A DNA stretch of 64,000 nucleotides from Bacillus sp. SORGH_AS_0510 (GCF_030818775.1 NZ_JAUTAU010000001.1:2732001-2796000), one strand, 5' to 3'; numbered from the stretch's first letter, positions 9,746-18,365 are shown. The notes: generated by a model not told the origin, from the letters alone. Translations and numbers: made by a program.

Positions 9746-10816
9746 GTGCAAAAATATGAAATTCTAATTAATCCAAAATGGTTAAGGAAATTGGAAAGTG
9801 ACATTTGGGAGGATGAATTGGTACCAGCAGTATTAAAAATTGGTGGAATCAGTCTCAAAATTAAGCTTTCATATAGGGGGAACGTAATTAGAGATAAGAA
9901 AAAAAGATCGTACAGAATTATATTTCAAAAACCAAACACATTTAATGGAGCTCATGAATGTCATCTTAATGCAGAGTTTTCAGACATTTCCTTATCTCGA
10001 AACAAACTTTCACTTGATTTTTTTGACCGTATTGGGGTTATTTCTCCCCACTCGAAACATGTATTACTTTTTATTAACGGATTCTGTAAAGGTCTTTATC
10101 TAGAATTAGAATCCTTTGATCAATATCTCCTAAAAAAAAGAAATTTACCTAAAGGGTCCATAATATATGCAACTAATAATCGTGCAAATTTTTCTCTACT
10201 TACAAAAAAAAATGAGCTGAAAACTCGCTTAGATCAGGGTTACACTTTAAAATACGGAAAAAAAGAAGATTTAGTGGAATTGGGACATTTTATTGCGATG
10301 ATTAATACCTGCAAAAATGAAGATTTTAAAAATGAGATCCATCAATTTTTGGACGTAGAAAAATATTTAAAATGGGTGGCAGGGGTTGTTTGTACACAAA
10401 ATTATGATGGCTTTATTCATAATTACGCTTTATATAAAAATAGTAAGACAAATGTATATGAAATCACCCCTTGGGACTATGACGGTACATGGGGTAGGAA
10501 CCTACACGGCCGTCTCCTCGATTATGACTATGTCCCAATTACTGGCTATAACACGTTAACAGGTCGCTTGCTTCACTTCCCTGAGTTCAAACACATGTAT
10601 AAAGATATTCTTTCAAAAATTTTAGAAAAAGACTTTACCCTTACTGTACAGGAACCTGTTATTAATGGTCTATTTGCCGAATTATCCCCTTATCTTCAAC
10701 AAGATCCATATATTACTTCAACTGCTGAAACCTTAGAAAATGAAAAACTTGTATTTTTCGATTTTATTAAAAATCGAAGTGACTACATTAAAAAAAATTT
10801 ATCAACACTTTTATAA
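9746..10816 (+). CDS. cotH: CotH-type spore coat protein kinase
   Basis: A 356-residue protein of the CotH family, which are atypical kinases that phosphorylate spore coat proteins CotB and CotG and control outer coat assembly. Visible motifs: IKLSYRGNVIRDKKKRSYRI near residues 33-55, IYATNNRANFS and LKTRLDQGYTLKYGKKEDL in the middle, then HNYALYK followed by ITPWDYDGTWGRN at about residues 230-250. The last two carry the Asn/Asp residues that bind Mg-ATP. Length is typical. It starts with GTG at 9746 after AAGGGG. Its neighbours on one side are a Ser-rich CotG-like gene and on the other three cotB-like genes, so kinase and probable substrates are clustered. Expression in the mother cell under sigma K is expected from the family. 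Confidence 0.9.
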   Translation: MQKYEILINPKWLRKLESDIWEDELVPAVLKIGGISLKIKLSYRGNVIRDKKKRSYRIIFQKPNTFNGAHECHLNAEFSDISLSRNKLSLDFFDRIGVISPHSKHVLLFINGFCKGLYLELESFDQYLLKKRNLPKGSIIYATNNRANFSLLTKKNELKTRLDQGYTLKYGKKEDLVELGHFIAMINTCKNEDFKNEIHQFLDVEKYLKWVAGVVCTQNYDGFIHNYALYKNSKTNVYEITPWDYDGTWGRNLHGRLLDYDYVPITGYNTLTGRLLHFPEFKHMYKDILSKILEKDFTLTVQEPVINGLFAELSPYLQQDPYITSTAETLENEKLVFFDFIKNRSDYIKKNLSTLL

Positions 10817-10821
10817 TTCTC

Positions 10822-10855
10822 AGGTATATGGTCATGTATCATATACCTTTTTTTG
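10822..10855 (+). terminator. Terminator of cotH
   Basis: AGGTATATG and CATATACCT form a 9-bp stem, followed by seven T, 6 bp after the cotH stop codon. Confidence 0.85.
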
Positions 10856-10899
10856 CCTATTTTTTGCTTGGACTATGAAAAAAAGGCTACTTTATTAGT

Positions 10900-10927
10900 A
10901 CAACATCACCCCGTGATACATATAGAT
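10900..10927 (+). promoter_or_regulatory. Possible sigma-K promoter before the first cotB-like gene
   Basis: CATATAGAT at 10919-10927 resembles the sigma K -10 (CATANNNTA), with an AC-containing stretch (ACAACATCACC) about 16 bp upstream as a -35. This is a weak match in AT-rich DNA. It is supported mainly by the position before a mother-cell gene and after the cotH terminator. Confidence 0.3.
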
Positions 10928-10969
10928 GCAGTGTAAATGTTTATTTAATAAAAGGAGGAAAAAACTTTT

Positions 10970-11467
10970 ATGGATAGAGAATTAATGAATTTATTTGTGG
11001 GTAAAACAATCAGGGTTGACCGGGGAGGTCCAGAATCTAGAAAAGGGAAGCTTCTTGCTGTTTTTGAAGATTATTTTGTCCTTTTAACAGAAACTGATGG
11101 GGTCGTTTATTATAAAACTAACCATGTCAGAAGCGTTACAGAAAGCTCAAAAGACGATATGAAATTGGGAATTCATATTCCAGACAAATTAGATTATAAA
11201 ACTGCTGAAAATTTTCATAAGCTTTTAGAAAGTATTAGATTCCAATGGGTAAAAATCAATCGCGGCGGCTCTGAATCATTAGAAGGTGTACTAAGTGACG
11301 CCAACAAACACTATGCTTCACTGATTGTTAAAGAAGAAGTTGTGCGCTTCTCCATGAAGCACATCCGCAACATAAGCTACGGCTTAATGGTTGAAAGAAA
11401 AAAAGATGATTCCGGTAAATCCGACAATGACAACGATCAGAAAAAGAACGACGAACACGAAGATTAA
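10970..11467 (+). CDS. CotB-like spore coat protein, short form (first of three)
   Basis: 165 residues built of two LSm-like beta-strand modules. Module one is at residues 8-57 (GKTIRVDRGGPESRKGKLLAVFEDYFVLL, then VVYYKTNHVRSV). Module two is at 83-133 (FQWVKINRGGSESLEGVLSDANKHYASLIV, then VVRFSMKHIRNI). This doubled module forms the N-terminal half of CotB. The tail is Lys/Asp/Asn-rich. There is no Ser/Lys-rich repeat domain like that phosphorylated in B. subtilis CotB. AAAGGAGG precedes ATG 10970. The next cotB-like gene starts 66 bp downstream, so the two are probably cotranscribed. Confidence 0.8.
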   Translation: MDRELMNLFVGKTIRVDRGGPESRKGKLLAVFEDYFVLLTETDGVVYYKTNHVRSVTESSKDDMKLGIHIPDKLDYKTAENFHKLLESIRFQWVKINRGGSESLEGVLSDANKHYASLIVKEEVVRFSMKHIRNISYGLMVERKKDDSGKSDNDNDQKKNDEHED

Positions 11468-11533
11468 CGAATAACCCTTTTGTCGCTTCTCCTTAAGAGA
11501 AGCGACCTATACTATCTAAAGGAGGATTCTTTC

Positions 11534-12787
11534 ATGGGGTTAGAAAAGTTTTCAGCTGCATTGGATGTACTGAAAGGGTTTCAAGTAAATCTATATGTAG
11601 GTGAGAATGTTTATAAAGGAAAATTAATCGGTGTTGAAGCAGATCACGTCGTTTTAGAAACCGACAATAACTATATATTCTATTACAATATTGAAAAAAT
11701 TCAGGCTATCACAAAAAATACAAGACAGTTCAAGCCAGATGTCACAGATGTAAAATTTCAAAAGACTCAGAGTTTAAAAGAACTTCTTCATTCATTCCAA
11801 AATACCTGGGTAACCATTTTAGCATTTAATAAGCAAAAATTTACTGGTGTCTTAAGTGAAATTGATGAAGACTTTGTTACTGTTATTAATGGTGAAGAGC
11901 GAATTCTAATCAAGGTAGAACATGTTTCTAACATACTAAAGGGTGTTCTCAAAGAAGAGGATGCCAAGCAAGAAAACAATAAGGAAAACAATAAGGATAA
12001 CAACAAGGATAACAACAAGGATAACAACAAGAATAGTAACGAATCTCATAAGAATGAGAATGATAACAAAGAAGAAAAAAATGACAACGACTGTTTCACT
12101 TGCGAGGAAACTGAAAACAAATCTCAACAAAAGTCAAAATCTTCATCAAACAAAGGTGCTGACAAGAAAGAGAAAACAGCTGAAAAAATGCACGAAGTAG
12201 TTGCTACAGAAGAAAAGGTAGTCTGGTCGCAACCGATAAAAGGTGAATCGGTGGTTACTCCAGTTAAAGAAGCTACTAACAAGTCAAAAAAATCACATTC
12301 TGAAGAAAAGACACCAAAAATGGCTGTTGAACCTAAAAAGTCCCCTAACGAACTGGCTATTAACGAGAAGAATGAGGAAAAACATAAACATCATAATACG
12401 GAGCCAGTAAAAGAGAAGAATGAGGAAAAACATAAACATCATAATACGGAGCCAGTAAAAGAGAAGAAACATGAAAAAGAAGTTGCCCCACTTTTTAAAA
12501 TGGAACCTGCCCCACTTCTACAAATGCCTAAGAAGGAAGTAAAGCCAGTAAAATCCCAAGAAACTTCACCTACACCAAAACTTAACATGTCACATAATAC
12601 TTCCAATAAAAAAGCTGAGCACTCTACAAGTGAGATGAATACAAACGATACCAAGAGTGTATGGAAACAAAGAGATAAGGAAACGCAGGCATTCCGCTTT
12701 GCAGGTGAACCGGTTCGTCGCGATGAGATTAAAGCTTTCCCATTTGCTGGTTGGCCTAATAGAAGTAAAAGAACATTTAGATTGTAA
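11534..12787 (+). CDS. cotB: CotB-like spore coat protein, long form with charged tail
   Basis: 417 residues from ATG 11534, chosen because AAAGGAGG lies 8 bp upstream. Two LSm-like modules (residues 10-57 and 78-133) are followed by a long disordered tail: NKDN repeats, a CFTC pair, Lys/Glu/His-rich stretches, and an exact two-copy duplication of a 16-residue unit containing EEKHKHHNTEPVK. The C-terminus is distinctive, with two FAG motifs (FRFAGEPVRRDE and FPFAGWPNRSK). CotB of B. subtilis has the same plan, a folded N-half and a low-complexity tail phosphorylated by CotH. Here the tail has scattered rather than tandem Ser, so phosphorylation sites would differ. Confidence 0.8.
   Translation: MGLEKFSAALDVLKGFQVNLYVGENVYKGKLIGVEADHVVLETDNNYIFYYNIEKIQAITKNTRQFKPDVTDVKFQKTQSLKELLHSFQNTWVTILAFNKQKFTGVLSEIDEDFVTVINGEERILIKVEHVSNILKGVLKEEDAKQENNKENNKDNNKDNNKDNNKNSNESHKNENDNKEEKNDNDCFTCEETENKSQQKSKSSSNKGADKKEKTAEKMHEVVATEEKVVWSQPIKGESVVTPVKEATNKSKKSHSEEKTPKMAVEPKKSPNELAINEKNEEKHKHHNTEPVKEKNEEKHKHHNTEPVKEKKHEKEVAPLFKMEPAPLLQMPKKEVKPVKSQETSPTPKLNMSHNTSNKKAEHSTSEMNTNDTKSVWKQRDKETQAFRFAGEPVRRDEIKAFPFAGWPNRSKRTFRL
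12365..12460 (+). repeat. Exact tandem duplication, 2 x 48 bp, in the cotB-like tail
   Basis: Units 12365-12412 and 12413-12460 are identical and in frame. Perfect identity implies a recent duplication or ongoing copy-number change, as is common in coat-protein tails. Confidence 0.9.
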
Positions 12788-12976
12788 TTCTGGATCCTCA
12801 CTTGTATTATAATGGGTTCCATTCATCAATCAATATTTATTAACCATAATCAACTCTCAAGTCCTATTACAAATAAGAGCTGGGCAATACTCAAATATGG
12901 GATATAAAAAATACTTTTTTCGCTTTCAGCCCTTCTCTATTTGTAAACGGAAAATCCAAGGAAAGGAAGTGAGTAA

Positions 12977-13645
12977 ATGAGCTTGAAGGATAAGATTGGA
13001 AAGTACATCAAACTAGAAATCTCAGGGAAGAAAGAAATAAGTGGATTATTAGTTGATGTTGGCAGTGACTTATGGGTTGTTTTTAATGGTAACGACTATC
13101 TATATATTCCAATCATTCATATTCAAAACTGGCAGTTTTTAAAGCGAGATGAAATAGCTGAAATAAGTTTTAATGATGAACCGACACCAATTTATAACCA
13201 CAATGAAGAAATATCATTGAGAAAAACTTTGACAGCTGCAAAGGGAATCTTTACCGAAATCTATGTAACAAGTAAACAAGCATTACATGGTTATATTATC
13301 AGTATCATGAATAATTACTTTGTATTCTATTCCCCGATTTATAAAACGATGTTTATCTCCCTTCATCATCTTAAGTGGTTAATACCATACACTAGCAACC
13401 AACGCCCATACGGCCTTAGTAACGCAAGTCTTCCTGTAAACCCAAGCAATCTTACATTTGCACGATCATTTGAAGTACAAATTGAGAAATGTGTGGGTGA
13501 ACTAATCGTCTTTAATATTGGTGAAAATGAGAATGTGATTGGTAAAGTCCAAGGGATAAAGAATAATTTTGTTGAATTAATCAGCGCGAAAGAAGATCCT
13601 GTATATGTAAATCTCCAGCATATAAAAACAGTCCATATGACTTAG
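12977..13645 (+). CDS. CotB-like protein with three LSm-like modules (third of three)
   Basis: 222 residues. Repeated beta-rich modules are visible at residues 5-50 (GKYIKLEISGKKEISGLLVD), 78-130 (GIFTEIYVTSKQALHGYIIS) and 168-220 (VGELIVFNIGENENVIGKVQ), each ending in a LxHIK/HHLK-type strand like that of CotB. It lacks a low-complexity tail. GGAAGTGA precedes the ATG. It is separated from the preceding cotB-like gene by 189 bp in which I see no other gene. Probably another coat component; its exact role is unknown. Confidence 0.7.
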   Translation: MSLKDKIGKYIKLEISGKKEISGLLVDVGSDLWVVFNGNDYLYIPIIHIQNWQFLKRDEIAEISFNDEPTPIYNHNEEISLRKTLTAAKGIFTEIYVTSKQALHGYIISIMNNYFVFYSPIYKTMFISLHHLKWLIPYTSNQRPYGLSNASLPVNPSNLTFARSFEVQIEKCVGELIVFNIGENENVIGKVQGIKNNFVELISAKEDPVYVNLQHIKTVHMT

Positions 13646-13698
13646 TCTTTTCGTACATTTACAGTTGAATTGTAAACAAGCTTTTTACTCATAAAAAT

Positions 13699-13724
13699 AG
13701 AGTGTCTACCTGACACTCTTTTTA
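13699..13724. terminator. Terminator after the third cotB-like gene
   Basis: AGAGTGTC and GACACTCT form an 8-bp stem with loop TACCT, T-run after and A-run before. It can also serve the convergent PAP2 gene. Confidence 0.8.
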
Positions 13725-13731
13725 TACGAAA

Positions 13732-14379
13732 CTATTTGTTTTTTAAAGGAACTTGAACGGGCTTTTCACCCAAACGAAAAATTAACAGCTCAAATGTAAT
13801 ACCATAAAGAAAGGTAACTAGAAACATTGAACCAACCATATCAAGAATGACATGTTGCTTAACAAAAAGTGTTGAGATAATAATTAATGTACCTAAAACA
13901 TGTATACATATGTTAGTGAGTAAATGTTTATTTTTTATATGCAGAGAAGCGAGCATAACAGCAAATGTAGTAAGCACATGTATGCTTGGAAAGCAATTAT
14001 ATGGACGATCATTTTTATAAATCCACTGAACTAGCACTGTTAGAGGACTGTCTCCTTGAATGTCCGGTCTTGAGACTGTGGTTTGGAAATAGAAATAAAT
14101 AATAAAGCAAATCAACTCACCAATCACAATCATAAATATGGTTTTTACATAAACTTTCGTATTTTTAAACCAAAGATAGACTAAAAAAAGGAACATGTAG
14201 ACATACCAAAGAATATACGGAATAATAAAAACCGACATAAATGGGATTACTTCATCCACTGATGTTGAAATATCAAAAGCCTTATGGGAGCGATCATTTA
14301 AAAAGCTGTAAAGACTGGCCAAGACCGGAAACACTAACAATAACAATAGGTAGGGCGCTTTTTGTATCTTTTTTTTCAT
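13732..14379 (-). CDS. PAP2-superfamily membrane phosphatase
   Basis: 215 residues with about six hydrophobic segments. The phosphatase motifs are NCFPSIHV (PSGH-type motif 2 with catalytic His) and KQHVILDMVGS (SRxxxxxHxxxD-type motif 3). Motif 1 (KxxxxxxRP) appears as KNDRPYNC just before motif 2. This arrangement is typical of the inositol-phosphorylceramide-synthase/PAP2_3 branch, which acts on lipid phosphates at the outer face of the membrane. AAAAGGGAGG precedes ATG 14379. It is the third gene of a run with DUF2500 and nitronate monooxygenase genes 16 bp apart. Confidence 0.8.
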   Translation of the reverse strand: MKKKIQKAPYLLLLLVFPVLASLYSFLNDRSHKAFDISTSVDEVIPFMSVFIIPYILWYVYMFLFLVYLWFKNTKVYVKTIFMIVIGELICFIIYFYFQTTVSRPDIQGDSPLTVLVQWIYKNDRPYNCFPSIHVLTTFAVMLASLHIKNKHLLTNICIHVLGTLIIISTLFVKQHVILDMVGSMFLVTFLYGITFELLIFRLGEKPVQVPLKNK

Positions 14380-14394
14380 CTATGTCCCTCCCTT

Positions 14395-15462
14395 TTATAT
14401 ATTTAGACGATCCATTTCTAATATTAATCTACCCATAAGTTCTTGAACAGTAACTTTTTTTGCTAAACGTGGGCTTTGCCCGGACCAAAGAGACATGCAT
14501 GCAGTTTTTCCTCTAGTCGAAGCGGCTTTCCTTATTGCTTTTGTCAGTTCATTTTGCAATGGATATTCTGGAAGATGATCTTCATAGGGTTTGAGCGTTT
14601 CTATAAAACTATTGTTGATTCCTCTTGCGATTTTACCAGAAAAGGATTTCGTTAGTACAATTTGGTCTTCTGTTGCACCTATAACCGCATCTTTATGTAG
14701 TGGGTGTGCACCACTTTCTTCACACACAAGGAATGCAGTTCCCATCTGCACCCCCGCTGCTCCAAGTATTTTCGCAGCCGTGATTCCTCTCCCATCCATG
14801 ATTCCTCCAGCTGCAATAATTGGAATATGTAAAGAATCAGCAGCTTGAGGGATCAGCGACATCAAACCAACTAAGCCTCTCTGTTCATCATGTTGAAAGG
14901 TTCCTCGATGCCCCCCTGCTTCCGCACCCTGGACTACCACTGCATCCATCCCAGATTGTTCATTCATCATAGCTTCTTGAACCGTTGTAGCGGTGCCAAG
15001 CAATGTAATCGATCTAGATTTAAGTCTTGTTATAATTTCATGTGAAGGTAAACCAAATGTAAAAGAACAGATTGGGACATGTTCTTCTATTATGATACTC
15101 ACTTGTTCTTGAAAGATTTGTTTGTCTTGGTCGAATGTAGGAAGAGAAAGGCACTCGCTTATATCGAATTGTTCATTAAAAGGTTTAAGTAAGGACAGAG
15201 CCCTCTGAACTTGTTTCTCATCAATTGAATAGGACGATGGAACAAATAAATTAACTCCAAACGGCGTGTCTGTTAATCTTTTTATCTCTTTAATTTGGGC
15301 TAGTAATTGGTTGGGACTCATATATCCTGCCCCCACCATCCCAAGGCCACCTGCATCTGAAACAGCAGCAACCAACTTTGCAGATGTAATTCCTCCAGCC
15401 ATTGGAGCTTGAATAATGGGATAGGTGATGTTTAATAATTCACAAAGGATATTTTTCTGCAT
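14395..15462 (-). CDS. Nitronate monooxygenase (2-nitropropane dioxygenase family)
   Basis: A 355-residue FMN-dependent TIM-barrel enzyme that oxidises alkyl nitronates, detoxifying nitroalkanes such as 3-nitropropionate. Motifs: TYPIIQAPMAGGITSAKLVAA at the N-terminus, SDAGGLGMVGAGYMSP, VVQGAEAGGHRGTF with the catalytic-region His, IIAAGGIMDGRGITAAKILGA binding the FMN phosphate, and GVQMGTAFLVCEESG. Length matches the class. Start ATG 15462 follows GGGGG. The upstream DUF2500 gene ends 6 bp before, so the two are cotranscribed. Confidence 0.88.
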   Translation of the reverse strand: MQKNILCELLNITYPIIQAPMAGGITSAKLVAAVSDAGGLGMVGAGYMSPNQLLAQIKEIKRLTDTPFGVNLFVPSSYSIDEKQVQRALSLLKPFNEQFDISECLSLPTFDQDKQIFQEQVSIIIEEHVPICSFTFGLPSHEIITRLKSRSITLLGTATTVQEAMMNEQSGMDAVVVQGAEAGGHRGTFQHDEQRGLVGLMSLIPQAADSLHIPIIAAGGIMDGRGITAAKILGAAGVQMGTAFLVCEESGAHPLHKDAVIGATEDQIVLTKSFSGKIARGINNSFIETLKPYEDHLPEYPLQNELTKAIRKAASTRGKTACMSLWSGQSPRLAKKVTVQELMGRLILEMDRLNI

Positions 15463-15468
15463 ATTTGA

Positions 15469-15837
15469 TTACCCCCATTGTCTTCTGGTAAAACCATGAT
15501 AACGCGAACCTTGAAAGACTAGTTCACCTTGATCACCTTCAACCAATTGCCCATATTCCCTACCGTTTACTCCGAATTCCATCCGATCACCACTCTCTAC
15601 TTGAAATGTTACATAATACCAAGTAGTAGAGTGATGGTCATTTCCTCCATGACGAACTTGAGTCCTCTTGGAAATGACAACTGCATCAACGTTTAAGCGT
15701 GGTTGCTTATTATTATTACTCCATTCCCTAATACCCCTTAAGATGGAAAAAAGAATAATTCCAGCTACAAGGATAAAGAATATTGGAAAAATAGTTTGCA
15801 TGATTGAAAACATATCAAAACCATTGTAAATATCCAC
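15469..15837 (-). CDS. DUF2500 protein
   Basis: 122 residues. It has one N-terminal membrane helix (residues 12-36) and then a small beta-rich domain with VVISKRTQVRHGG, TTWYYVTFQVESGDRMEFGV and GDQGELVFQGSRYHGFTRR, which are DUF2500 hallmarks. Function unknown; the soluble part should face outside or in, depending on helix orientation. GTG start at 15837 with AAAGGGG upstream. First gene of a probable three-gene operon with nitronate monooxygenase and PAP2. Confidence 0.8.
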   Translation of the reverse strand: MDIYNGFDMFSIMQTIFPIFFILVAGIILFSILRGIREWSNNNKQPRLNVDAVVISKRTQVRHGGNDHHSTTWYYVTFQVESGDRMEFGVNGREYGQLVEGDQGELVFQGSRYHGFTRRQWG

Positions 15838-15983
15838 ACCTCGAGCCCCTTTCTGTTTTTATATTTATTCTTATATATATAAATACGTAAAAACTTAAGC
15901 TTACGTTTCAATAACTTTTAAATGATCTGCATTTCTTTATGCTATTCTAATAAATGAAGAACACATGTGAAGTAGGTGAACTC

Positions 15984-16376
15984 ATGGAACGAATTGTTTT
16001 TTTCGATGGAGACTGTAATCTGTGCAACAACAGCGTACAATTTATAATTAAAAGAGACCCTGCTGGATTATTTAAGTTTGCTTCCCTACAAAGTGAAATC
16101 GGACAAAAATTCTTACATTCGTATGATTTACCTAAAGAAATAAATAGTTTTGTCCTAATTGAAAATGGAAAAGTATATATAAAATCAACTGCTGCTTTAC
16201 GGGTCTGCAGCCAATTGAATGGTTTTTGGAAGATGTTTGCTTGCTTCCGGATCATCCCGCCTTTTATTCGGGATGCTATTTATGAATTTATTGCTAATCG
16301 CCGATATAAATGGTTTGGAAAAAGAAACCACTGTATGCTTCCACAGCCAGAATGGAAAAACAGATTCCTTGATTAA
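15984..16376 (+). CDS. DCC-family thiol-disulfide oxidoreductase (DUF393)
   Basis: 130 residues from ATG 15984, which has GTAGGTGA four bases upstream. The DxxCxxC signature is seen as FDGDCNLCNNSVQF near the N-terminus, followed by FKFASLQSEIG and the conserved C-terminal NRRYKWFGKRNHC. Members are predicted thioredoxin-fold redox proteins, with no firm substrate. It is a single gene between unrelated neighbours. Confidence 0.85.
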   Translation: MERIVFFDGDCNLCNNSVQFIIKRDPAGLFKFASLQSEIGQKFLHSYDLPKEINSFVLIENGKVYIKSTAALRVCSQLNGFWKMFACFRIIPPFIRDAIYEFIANRRYKWFGKRNHCMLPQPEWKNRFLD

Positions 16377-16517
16377 GGAAAGAAGTAAAAAACACCATCT
16401 ATTATTTTACAATGGAATGGAGCCTATGCCAATTCATGGATATCACCACAAACACTAATAATTAATCTATAATGCATACATTTTAGTAATACGATTTCTG
16501 TCTACTGGAGGTGCTTT

Positions 16518-17545
16518 ATGGAAATAGTTGTTAGGCAAGGTGATTCTCAATGGCACTACAGCCAGTTGTTTAAAATAAATTTGTCATTAATTTATGCTTC
16601 AAACCCTACTATTCAACCAAACAGTCTTTCCGTCGGACAAAAGGTTAAGATTCCAGGCTTTGTCCTTCAAGATTATCAAATACGTCAAGGCGAAACCTTA
16701 TGGAAAATTGCATAGAACCGTCATCTTCCATTAGATTCTTTGCAATTGGTTAATCCAAACGTTAATCCAAAAAATATTAAGGTGGGCCAGATCATTAAAG
16801 TTCCATTAAGGATTACCGGGAGATAGGTACATGGTGCTCAAAAATACGATTACAAAACAATGATGACTGATATTGATCGCTTAAAAGTGTATATCCATTT
16901 TTACAGACATCTTCAATCGGAAAAACTGTGCTAGGGAAAAGCATACCTGAAATGCGAATTGGTACCGGAAATAAAAAGGTTAACCCTGACGGAGTGGATC
17001 TTGTTTTACATGGGCCTTCTGCAAGCGAGCCCTGGAACACTCGAGTGATTGAATATAATAAAGGCGGTAAAGATTTTTCAGGATGGAAGGCAAATATCAG
17101 AGGAGTTGATCTTAACGACCAGTTTCCTGCAAGATGGGAGTTAGAAAAAGCAAGAAATCCTGATCAGCCTGGTCCAAGAGATTACGGCGGGGAAAAACCA
17201 CTCTCCGAACCTGAAGCCATTGCCATGGCTGAGCTCACGAAGAGTAGAGATTTTACAAGGGTTTTAGCTTTTCATACACAGGGTGAAGTAATGTACTGGA
17301 GATTTGAAAATCTTGAACCACCAGAATCAGAGGTACTTGTGAATGAATTTAGCAGAGTCAGTGGTTATGAGCCTGTTAAATCAATTGAAAGCTACGCAGG
17401 ATACAAAGACTGGTTCTTTCAAGATTGGAGAAGACCAGGATTTACTATAGAAATCGGTAATGGGATTTACCCTCTACCCCTTTCACAGTTTGATGAAATA
17501 TTTCAAAAAACCTTAGGCATCTTTTTGGCAGGAATTTATATGTAA
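16518..17545 (+). pseudogene. yqgT: Decayed gamma-D-glutamyl-L-diamino acid endopeptidase (LysM + M14), YqgT-like
   Basis: It reads as two LysM domains (EIVVRQGDSQWHYSQLF and DYQIRQGETLWKIA) followed by an M14 zinc carboxypeptidase domain that would cleave spore or vegetative peptidoglycan. It is broken in four ways. There is an in-frame TAG at 16713 in the second LysM and a TAG at 16824 after the LysM pair. A +1 shift lies near 16891 (DRLK-VY then out of frame). Finally, IGTGNKKV runs directly into NPDGVDLV, where the intact protein has the HxxE zinc-binding segment of roughly 60 residues. The catalytic-Glu region FTIEIGNG survives. The protein cannot be active. GGAGGTG still precedes the start. 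Confidence 0.85.
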
Positions 17546-17684
17546 CACAAATTGAGGTGGGATTGCTCCTATCTCTTTTCTGTTTTCTTGAATTTTATCT
17601 ATTTCATCCATACTGTCAAATACACCTAACCTACTGACACGGGCACTCTTTGAAATCTTACCTTTTGTCCCATGATGATCAGAC

Positions 17685-17940
17685 TTCCAACTATGTATCT
17701 TCTTTTCTTCTGCCAACACTGTCAGAAGTTGACCTGGCTTCTGACTATGTATCTTCTTTTTCTGCCAACACTGTCAGAAGTTTACCTGTCTTCTGACTAT
17801 GTACCTTCTTTTTCTGCCAATACTGTCAGAAGTTGACCTGGCTTCTGACTATGTATCTTCTTTTTCTGCCAACACTGTCAGAAGTTGCTCTGGCTTCTGA
17901 CCATGAACCTTTTTTTCTTCTATTATTGTCCAAAAAGGCC
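17685..17940 (+). repeat. 52-bp tandem repeat array, about four to five units
   Basis: Units 17738-17789, 17790-17841 and 17842-17893 are nearly identical. A diverged unit precedes them (17685-17737) and a degraded one follows. Each unit begins CTTCTGAC and ends near GTCAGAAG, so every unit boundary forms an inverted repeat (GTCAGAAG, 9 bp, CTTCTGAC). No gene lies here. The region 17546-18461 otherwise holds only this array, a hairpin pair near 18.1 kb and the tre regulatory sites. Confidence 0.85.
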
Positions 17941-18048
17941 AATGACTTCTATTATTGGACCTTCCTTTAACCCAACATAATCAGAAGTGCTTATGAATCA
18001 AGCTTGGAGTGTAGTAGAGAGCAACAATTATACGAAAAGAGCCTTTGT

Positions 18049-18082
18049 AAAAAAAGAACCCTTGAACACAGTTCAAAGGTTC
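18049..18082 (-). terminator. Orphan minus-strand terminator hairpin
   Basis: On the minus strand GAACCTTTGAAC and GTTCAAGGGTTC form a 12-bp stem with a TGT loop (one wobble), followed by seven T. The plus-strand reading has a C-A mismatch at the wobble, so the structure belongs to a minus-strand transcript, yet no minus-strand gene lies upstream. Confidence 0.65.
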
Positions 18083-18140
18083 AAACGAGAACTTAGAGGT
18101 CTAGGCTAAGTTCCCAACAATTAGGAGGTCTAAACTCAGA
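18083..18140 (-). ncRNA. Possible small RNA ending at the orphan terminator
   Basis: Directly 5' of the terminator on the minus strand is a second hairpin, GAACTTAG (18089-18096) with CTAAGTTC (18106-18113), and TAGACCTC occurs twice. Two hairpins, the last a terminator, without an open reading frame, is the usual form of a bacterial sRNA. No promoter was identified and no known family recognised. Confidence 0.3.
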
Positions 18141-18306
18141 AGAATTTAAACATCTTTATATTACCATTTTCGCAATATTCATTCAACGGTTTAATGCTGT
18201 AAAGACGAAAAGTAATTCAAAAGACATATTAAAATATAACTATAGCCATTTTTATAGATGATAAGTAAGCCGTGTTTACCAATTAAAATATATAAAAATT
18301 AATTTG

Positions 18307-18335
18307 TTGACATACATGTATATACAAGTTAGAAT
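18307..18335 (+). promoter_or_regulatory. Sigma-A promoter of the tre operon
   Basis: -35 TTGACA at 18307-18312, 17-bp spacer, -10 TAGAAT at 18330-18335. The spacer is almost entirely a TreR operator, so repressor binding would exclude RNA polymerase. Confidence 0.85.
18314..18329. promoter_or_regulatory. TreR operator 1, within the promoter spacer
   Basis: ACATGTATATACAAGT, one mismatch from the palindrome ACTTGTATATACAAGT. Confidence 0.8.
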
Positions 18336-18351
18336 GAAATCGCAATCAAAA

Positions 18352-18365
18352 CTTGTATATACAAG
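18352..18365. promoter_or_regulatory. TreR operator 2, perfect palindrome
   Basis: CTTGTATATACAAG, a perfect 14-bp palindrome 17 bp after the -10. A third, half site CTTGTATATA follows at 18397-18406, so TreR could bind cooperatively. Confidence 0.8.

Noticed and set aside
17685..17940. CRISPR array
   Set aside because: No unique spacers between identical repeats and no cas genes; the units are simple tandem copies.
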